The notes beneath the pieces are model-generated. The model saw only the letters and a program-made list of their open reading frames with translations. It ran no database searches and had not been told where the DNA came from. Below, one piece after another: positions 5,439 to 9,417 of a DNA stretch of 9,417 nt. The translations under genes were made by a program, and so were the position numbers. Positions within the stretch are counted from its first letter, which is position 1; the number at the start of each line of letters is the position of its first letter. The stretch is from positions 1 to 9,417 of the forward strand of contig JAFTRB010000100.1 of NCBI GenBank assembly GCA_017462445.1, read 5' to 3'. This DNA is from Clostridia bacterium (GTDB lineage: Bacteria > Bacillota_A > Clostridia > Oscillospirales > CAG-272).

Positions 5439-6957
5439 ACATAAAGTCAATAATCTGCTCATCGGATGCATTAAGGATCCTCTTGAGCTGCGCGGAGCTG
5501 CGAAGCTTTGTCTCCATAACCGACTTAAATCCTAATAGCTGTATGGAAATAAGCGGCGCCATAGCTACCATAGCTACGATACCGAAGGCATCTGCAAGAA
5601 TTTTGTCAGGCCCCTGCAGAGCGCAACAGACTCCAACCGCCATAGGAAGTATAAAGGTTGATGTCAAAGGACCGCTTGCAACTCCACCGGAGTCGAAGGC
5701 AATCGCCGTGTAAAGCTTTGGAACAAAGAAGGATAATCCCAGTGAAATCAGATATCCGGGGATCAGATAATAGAGAATACTGAAGTCAAATATAATGCGG
5801 ATAATGGAAAGACAAATGGCAGCTCCTACGCCGCAGGAAAGGGCAATCATCATCGATTTTCTTGACACGGTCCCCTCGGTAATCTGCTCGACCTGCTTGT
5901 TAAGGACATGTACTGCGGGCTCTGCCAAGACAACGACAAGACCGATTACAAAGGCAATAACAGCAGCCAGAACCGGGTTCTTTGCCAGCTCGGTTCCAAG
6001 CTTAGAGCCGACTGGCATAAAGCCTATCTTTACCGCCGAAAGAAATATAACAAGGCCAAAGAATGTATACGCAATTCCAATGGATATCTGCATCAGCTTC
6101 TTTTTGGGGAGCTTCAGGCATAGAAGCTGAAGTATTATGAAGAAGATTACGATCAGCCCCAGGGCGAGAGCAACCTCCTTGGCAGTTTCAAGCAGAGTAT
6201 GTAGAATGTTTCCAATGCTCGAATCCAAGCCATATTCAGCGGGGAAGGAGGGAATATCACCGGTAACGGTGCAGCCAAGAATAAGCACAGCCAGCATTGG
6301 GCCTATCGAGCAAAGAGCAATAAGGCCGAAGGAATTTTCTCCCGAGTCCCTTCCTCCGATCGTGCCGGCTATACCAACACCCAATGCCATAATAAATGGA
6401 ACGGTAATCGGGCCGGTGGTTACTCCGCCCGAGTCGAATGCCAAGGGGATGAGGGGGTCATTTTCGCTGATGAAAAGCAGTGTGCAAAAGGCAAAGAGGC
6501 ACATATAGAAGAACATCAGCATGCTGGAGAGCGACTTGCGGAATACGATCTTCAGTATGGCAAGGAGTAAAAAAGCCCCAACGCCCACACCGACTGTAAC
6601 AATCAAAGCTGTGCTATTTATAATTGCGCTGACCTGACCTGCCAGAACAGAAAGGTCTGGCTCTGCGACAGTGATAAGGATGCCCATGGTAAAGCATACG
6701 CCAAGCAAAAGAGCCAGGGATTTAAGCTTGGTAAGACCTGCTCCGATATGCTCGCCCATAGGAGTCATTGCTAAATCCGCTCCCAGGTTGAAAAGCCCTA
6801 TGCCAAAGATAAGCAGAAGACTGGAGATAAGGAAGGCAGCTAGCTCTTCACCAGAGAGGTTGACCCAAGGGGTAAGGCTTAGAATAAAAACAATCGCAAC
6901 GATCGGCAAAACCGAAATAAGCGATTCCTTGAACTTCTTAAATAAAACGCTTGCCAA
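5437..6957 (-). CDS. Tandem DUF1538-type polytopic membrane protein (putative transporter)
   Basis: This 506-residue, very hydrophobic protein has two homologous halves of the DUF1538 kind. Each half carries an A-E-P motif (VAEPDLSVLAGQV at 97-109, LAEPAVHVLNKQV at 344-356) followed by an AFDSGGV-x-(T/S)-GP motif (173-182 and 420-430) in a membrane segment. The two copies are about 247 residues apart, consistent with an inverted or tandem-repeat transporter fold of roughly 12-14 membrane segments. There is no cleavable signal peptide; the N-terminus (KKFKES) is basic. The start codon is TTG, supported by AGAGGAGG 5 bases upstream and a consensus promoter just before that. It heads an operon with two PII-like genes, as amtB with glnK or sbtA with sbtB, which suggests a PII-gated transporter. 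The substrate is unknown. The family name rests on recognition of the AFDSGGV motif. Confidence 0.85.
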   Translation of the reverse strand: MASVLFKKFKESLISVLPIVAIVFILSLTPWVNLSGEELAAFLISSLLLIFGIGLFNLGADLAMTPMGEHIGAGLTKLKSLALLLGVCFTMGILITVAEPDLSVLAGQVSAIINSTALIVTVGVGVGAFLLLAILKIVFRKSLSSMLMFFYMCLFAFCTLLFISENDPLIPLAFDSGGVTTGPITVPFIMALGVGIAGTIGGRDSGENSFGLIALCSIGPMLAVLILGCTVTGDIPSFPAEYGLDSSIGNILHTLLETAKEVALALGLIVIFFIILQLLCLKLPKKKLMQISIGIAYTFFGLVIFLSAVKIGFMPVGSKLGTELAKNPVLAAVIAFVIGLVVVLAEPAVHVLNKQVEQITEGTVSRKSMMIALSCGVGAAICLSIIRIIFDFSILYYLIPGYLISLGLSFFVPKLYTAIAFDSGGVASGPLTSTFILPMAVGVCCALQGPDKILADAFGIVAMVAMAPLISIQLLGFKSVMETKLRSSAQLKRILNASDEQIIDFM

Positions 6958-6962
6958 TTTAT

Positions 6963-6970
6963 CCTCCTCT
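6963..6970 (-). promoter_or_regulatory. Ribosome binding site supporting a TTG start
   Basis: AGAGGAGG on the minus strand is 5 bases before the TTG at 6957. No ATG or GTG start with a comparable site is nearby, so TTG initiation is well supported and may moderate the level of the membrane protein. Confidence 0.82.
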
Positions 6971-6987
6971 AAAAAATTATCATATCA

Positions 6988-7016
6988 ATTATACCATACA
7001 TATATTAATAAGTCAA
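6988..7016 (-). promoter_or_regulatory. Near-consensus promoter of the DUF1538/PII operon
   Basis: On the minus strand TTGACT (7011-7016), a 17-base spacer (6994-7010) and a perfect TATAAT (6988-6993). Transcription would start near 6981, giving a leader of about 25 bases. The match to the housekeeping consensus is 11 of 12, so the basal level should be high unless repressed. Confidence 0.85.
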
Positions 7017-7045
7017 AGGGTTTAGGTTAAAAAATATAATTAATG

Positions 7046-7062
7046 TTCTGTGTTATACAGAA
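7046..7062. promoter_or_regulatory. Possible operator upstream of the DUF1538 operon promoter
   Basis: TTCTGT (7046-7051), five bases, ACAGAA (7057-7062) make a perfect 6-bp dyad centred about 40 bases upstream of the -35. It lies between the promoter and the terminator of the next unit. A regulator site is possible; an incidental palindrome in AT-rich DNA is equally plausible. Confidence 0.25.
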
Positions 7063-7065
7063 TGT

Positions 7066-7103
7066 AAAAAATCCCCCTGCAAAAGAATACCGGTGCAGGG
7101 GGA
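7066..7103 (-). terminator. Rho-independent terminator of the GPH symporter gene
   Basis: TCCCCCTGCA (7072-7081) and TGCAGGGGGA (7094-7103) form a perfect 10-bp GC-rich stem with a 12-base loop. On the minus strand it is followed by TTTTTT (A7066-A7071). It lies 4 bases after the symporter stop, insulating the DUF1538 operon from readthrough. Confidence 0.92.
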
Positions 7104-7107
7104 GGAA

Positions 7108-8502
7108 TTATTCCTCGGTATGGATTTTTGAAAGACGCATAGCGTTTTCGTTGACCACACCCTTTTTTAATGGATACCAAAGTCCGAGAATTATGGCAAG
7201 AAGCAAAAAGCCGATAGCGGGCAGGATGGTGGAAATATTGAATATTCCGGATAGTACAGATGGCTCAAAGGCTGTATCCTCTGTATAACCAACAAGTGTC
7301 AGCAAAAGACCGGATAGCCCTGCTGCGGCAGCCTGTCCCAGCTTTCTTGCAAAGGAGTATATGGCATAGATCGAGCCATCCTCGCGTACTCCGTGTTTAA
7401 GCTGCGCGTCGTCTATCACATCGGTTATCAGCGCCCAGGAAACCATCGTGAATATACCGAGGCCTAACCAGCTTACGGCGCTCAGCCCCACATACACCCA
7501 TACATTTTCAGGCCTTATTATTGCAAGCAGGAGGCACACTGCGGAGGCTGCCAGATTTGAAACGGTGCTAATTTCTGCCTTCCCAAATCTTCGGGCTAAG
7601 GGCTTTGCTACTCCTGCGGCTATCAGCATACCGCCAACCATAACTACCGTGGAAACCGATTGGGCGCCCACATTTCCGTAATAATTCGGGTATACATAGT
7701 TTGCCATTGATTGCATTGTCAGCTGGGAAAGCAGCATAACAACCGAGCCGGCTATAATAGATATCAGCGCGCGATTTTTTATACTCTTTGCAAGTAAATT
7801 TAACACGCCCCTGCTCTTATGCTCCGAATTGTAAACAATTATTCGCTCTGTGGTCAGGAAGTAGCACAGCAGGTAGCATACAATCGAAAGAATGGAGAAC
7901 ACTCCGCTGATAATTGTAAATCGCTCGCCAGACAAAACCGCCTGCCCCTCCAGGGTATTATAGGCAAACAAGGGAACTCCTACACCTATAATAAGTCCCG
8001 CCAGCGCGCTTCCCATGCTCCTGTATGTGGATAGCGACTGTCTGTCCTCGGGCTCACCCGATATTGTAGATGCCATAGAGCCATAGGGAATATTGATTGA
8101 AGTGTAGAAGAATGAGCCCCATAGTATATAGGTAATTGTCAGCCAAGCGATCTTGAAGCCCATCGGCATATCACGCAGCCCGCTTTGATAAATCAGGAAG
8201 GAGGATATAGCGACCGGTATGCACATCCTTATAATCCAAGGCTTGAATTTACCCGAGGCTCTTGGCCTTGCCTTGTCTGCGATTCTTCCCATTGTTATGT
8301 CCGTAACTCCGTCAACAAACCTGGCGAGTGTCATAACAACACCAACTATCCAGGGCGCAACCCCCATTACATCTGTATAGAATTTCAAAAGAAAGGAAGA
8401 AGACAGGATGAAGGTAAAATCGTTGCCGAAGTCACCGAATAGATAGCCTAGCTTATCCTTGATACCAAAGGGTTTTGCTTCGGCTTTGGATTGAATATTC
8501 AT
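7108..8502 (-). CDS. GPH-family (glycoside-pentoside-hexuronide):cation symporter, MFS superfamily
   Basis: This is a 464-residue polytopic membrane protein with about 12 segments, which would carry a glycoside, pentoside or hexuronide inward with Na+ or H+. Family marks near the N-terminus: KLGYLFGDFGNDF at about 17-29, LKFYTDVMGV at 39-48, and the loop 2-3 signature FVDGVTDITMGRIAD (62-76) followed by GKFKPWI, typical of MelB/LacS/XynB-like carriers. Its length (about 460) fits permease-only members without the IIA-like tail of LacS. The ATG at 8502 is preferred over the in-frame TTG at 8514, because GGAG lies 6 bases before the ATG while no site precedes the TTG. It is a single-gene unit with terminators on both sides. 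There is no adjacent glycosidase, so the substrate is open; the GH109-like gene 2.5 kb away is the nearest carbohydrate gene. Confidence 0.92.
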   Translation of the reverse strand: MNIQSKAEAKPFGIKDKLGYLFGDFGNDFTFILSSSFLLKFYTDVMGVAPWIVGVVMTLARFVDGVTDITMGRIADKARPRASGKFKPWIIRMCIPVAISSFLIYQSGLRDMPMGFKIAWLTITYILWGSFFYTSINIPYGSMASTISGEPEDRQSLSTYRSMGSALAGLIIGVGVPLFAYNTLEGQAVLSGERFTIISGVFSILSIVCYLLCYFLTTERIIVYNSEHKSRGVLNLLAKSIKNRALISIIAGSVVMLLSQLTMQSMANYVYPNYYGNVGAQSVSTVVMVGGMLIAAGVAKPLARRFGKAEISTVSNLAASAVCLLLAIIRPENVWVYVGLSAVSWLGLGIFTMVSWALITDVIDDAQLKHGVREDGSIYAIYSFARKLGQAAAAGLSGLLLTLVGYTEDTAFEPSVLSGIFNISTILPAIGFLLLAIILGLWYPLKKGVVNENAMRLSKIHTEE

Positions 8503-8586
8503 TGCTTGCTCCAAATTTTTTTCTTATTTTGCCTTTTCCAAACAAAATAAAACCTTTCAAAAGCAAAATACTACATTTTTCCAACG
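8503..8586 (-). promoter_or_regulatory. AT-rich leader and probable promoter region of the GPH symporter gene
   Basis: No clean -35/-10 pair is visible on the minus strand: TTGAAA and several TATTTT-like elements occur at unsuitable spacings. GGAG at 8509-8512 is the ribosome binding site. An imperfect inverted repeat, TATTTTGC (8525-8532) with GCAAAATA (8563-8570) extended by TTTT/AAAA after a one-base bulge, and a direct repeat TTGGAAAA (minus strand, near 8534-8541 and 8576-8584) may be regulator sites. Confidence 0.35.
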
Positions 8587-8618
8587 AAAAAGGGTTAGCC
8601 GAGGTCCGACTAACCCTT
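8587..8618 (-). terminator. Rho-independent terminator of htpG
   Basis: AAGGGTTAG (8590-8598) and CTAACCCTT (8610-8618) form a perfect 9-bp stem. The 11-base interval can add two further C-G pairs (8600-8601 with 8607-8608). On the minus strand a T-run (A8587-A8591) follows. It lies 35 bases after the htpG stop and separates htpG from the symporter gene. Confidence 0.9.
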
Positions 8619-8652
8619 GAAAACTATGTCTTATTTTATATATAGGAAGAAA

Positions 8653-9417
8653 TTATACCATAAGCTCGCAGATAAGCTTTGTAAGCTCCTGTGGCTCATC
8701 GATTGCAATTCCGCCAATCAAGCATGCCTGCGCATAGAGAAGCCTTGCGTATTTTTCAAGCTTCTCGTTGTCACCTGCCTCGGCAAGCGCCTTTAGCTTG
8801 TCTGCAATTGGATGGTTCATATTGATCTCCAGGATGACGCTGGCGTCCGGTACGCCCATATCCTCACTGCCGGGCATCTTACGCAAGATCTTTGCCATTT
8901 CAACCGAAAGATCGCCCTCGCTGGAGAGACATACGGCGTAATCAACCAGCGAACTGTTAAATCTGACCTGGCTAACCTTACCGATTGCCTCCTTCATTCT
9001 GCCGAGCATTTCCTCCTGCGCCTCATTTGCGGTCTTTTCTGCCGCCTTCTCCTCCTCGGTGGCAAGATCCAGCGCTTCGGCGGTCACATTCTTGAACTCC
9101 TTTTCCTCATAGGTGCCAAGCACGCGGAGCGCAAACTCGTCCACATCGTCGGTAAGATATAATACCTCATAGCCCTTCGCCTTCACGGTAGCAACCTGCG
9201 GAAGGATTTCAATCTTGTCTATGCTCTCTCCGGAGGCGTAATAAATGGCCTTCTGCTCCTCCTTCATGCCTGCAACATATTCCTTGAGCGATACATATTT
9301 TTGCTCGTTCGAGCTGTGGAAGAGTATAAGATCCTTCAGCACATCCTTGTGCGCGCCGAAGTCGGAGTACAAGCCATACTTAAGCTGAATTCCAAAGGCA
9401 TCGAAGAACCTTTCGTA
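8653..9417 (-). CDS. htpG: Chaperone HtpG (Hsp90), C-terminal part (5' end outside window)
   Basis: This is the C-terminal 254 residues of the cytosolic ATP-dependent chaperone HtpG, a homodimer that remodels client proteins. The reading frame is open to the right edge, beginning YERFFDAFGIQLKYGLYSDFG, so the TTG at 9372 is an internal leucine. Middle-domain landmarks are the KDLILFHSS strand, SLKEYVAGMKEEQKAIYYASGES (the GMKE-x-Q-x-IYY signature) and EVLYLTDDVDEFAL. A charged Glu/Ala/Lys-rich linker follows, then the dimerisation domain with ILEINMNHPIADKL and YAQACLIGG. The C-terminus (ELTKLICELMV) lacks the eukaryotic MEEVD tail, as expected for bacteria. The ATPase domain is outside the window. 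The gene ends with its own terminator. Identification is secure. Confidence 0.96.
   Translation of the reverse strand, partial: YERFFDAFGIQLKYGLYSDFGAHKDVLKDLILFHSSNEQKYVSLKEYVAGMKEEQKAIYYASGESIDKIEILPQVATVKAKGYEVLYLTDDVDEFALRVLGTYEEKEFKNVTAEALDLATEEEKAAEKTANEAQEEMLGRMKEAIGKVSQVRFNSSLVDYAVCLSSEGDLSVEMAKILRKMPGSEDMGVPDASVILEINMNHPIADKLKALAEAGDNEKLEKYARLLYAQACLIGGIAIDEPQELTKLICELMV

Noticed and set aside
8503..8514. TTG start at 8514 for the GPH symporter
   Set aside because: No Shine-Dalgarno sequence precedes it. The GGAG between it and the ATG at 8502 is correctly placed for the ATG.
8503..8652. Riboswitch or T-box leader before the symporter gene
   Set aside because: The only convincing structure is the htpG terminator hairpin upstream. 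No T-box, aptamer core or second anti-terminator helix could be recognised.
1..9417. Mobile elements, CRISPR arrays, tRNA genes
   Set aside because: No transposase or integrase, no regularly spaced repeats, no terminal inverted repeats with target duplications and no tRNA cloverleaf were seen on either strand.

Overview
The window looks like a chromosomal segment of a Clostridia-type Bacillota, probably a gut anaerobe. The evidence is the protein sequence of the RNA polymerase alpha C-terminal domain and ribosomal L17, strong AGGAGG ribosome binding sites, sigma-70/sigma-A-like promoters with 17-bp spacers, hairpin-plus-T-tract terminators, and an HtpG C-terminus of clostridial type. It contains ten protein genes. 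The first (rpoA) and last (htpG) run off the window. No tRNA, rRNA, CRISPR array or insertion sequence was seen.

Layout. Bases 1-961 hold the end of the ribosomal alpha operon (rpoA, rplQ), followed by three consecutive hairpins, the last being a strong bidirectional terminator. Bases 962-4564 form a divergent carbohydrate- or phosphoester-type locus. On the minus strand an AraC-family regulator is followed 14 bases later by a cytoplasmic phosphodiesterase/nucleotide pyrophosphatase of the alkaline phosphatase superfamily. On the plus strand is a Gfo/Idh/MocA-fold protein that resembles the NAD-dependent glycosidases of family GH109. The regulator and the Gfo/Idh/MocA gene share a 109-base divergent promoter region. 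Bases 4632-7016 are a compact minus-strand operon: a near-consensus promoter, a tandem DUF1538-type membrane protein starting with TTG, then two different small PII-like proteins, tightly coupled and closed by a terminator. Bases 7066-8502 are a single-gene unit encoding a GPH-family sugar:cation symporter. Bases 8590-9417 hold the 3' part of htpG and its terminator.

How the genes may work together. The most interesting unit is the DUF1538/PII/PII operon. A membrane protein with two homologous halves is made together with two divergent PII-family trimer-forming proteins that lack the canonical T-loop tyrosine. By analogy with AmtB-GlnK and SbtA-SbtB, this suggests a membrane transporter gated by a pair of cytosolic nucleotide- or metabolite-sensing plugs. 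The transported substrate cannot be read from the sequence. The AraC/phosphodiesterase/GH109-like set looks like a small regulated catabolic module, and the GPH symporter may supply a glycoside, but it has its own terminator and no visible regulatory link to that module.
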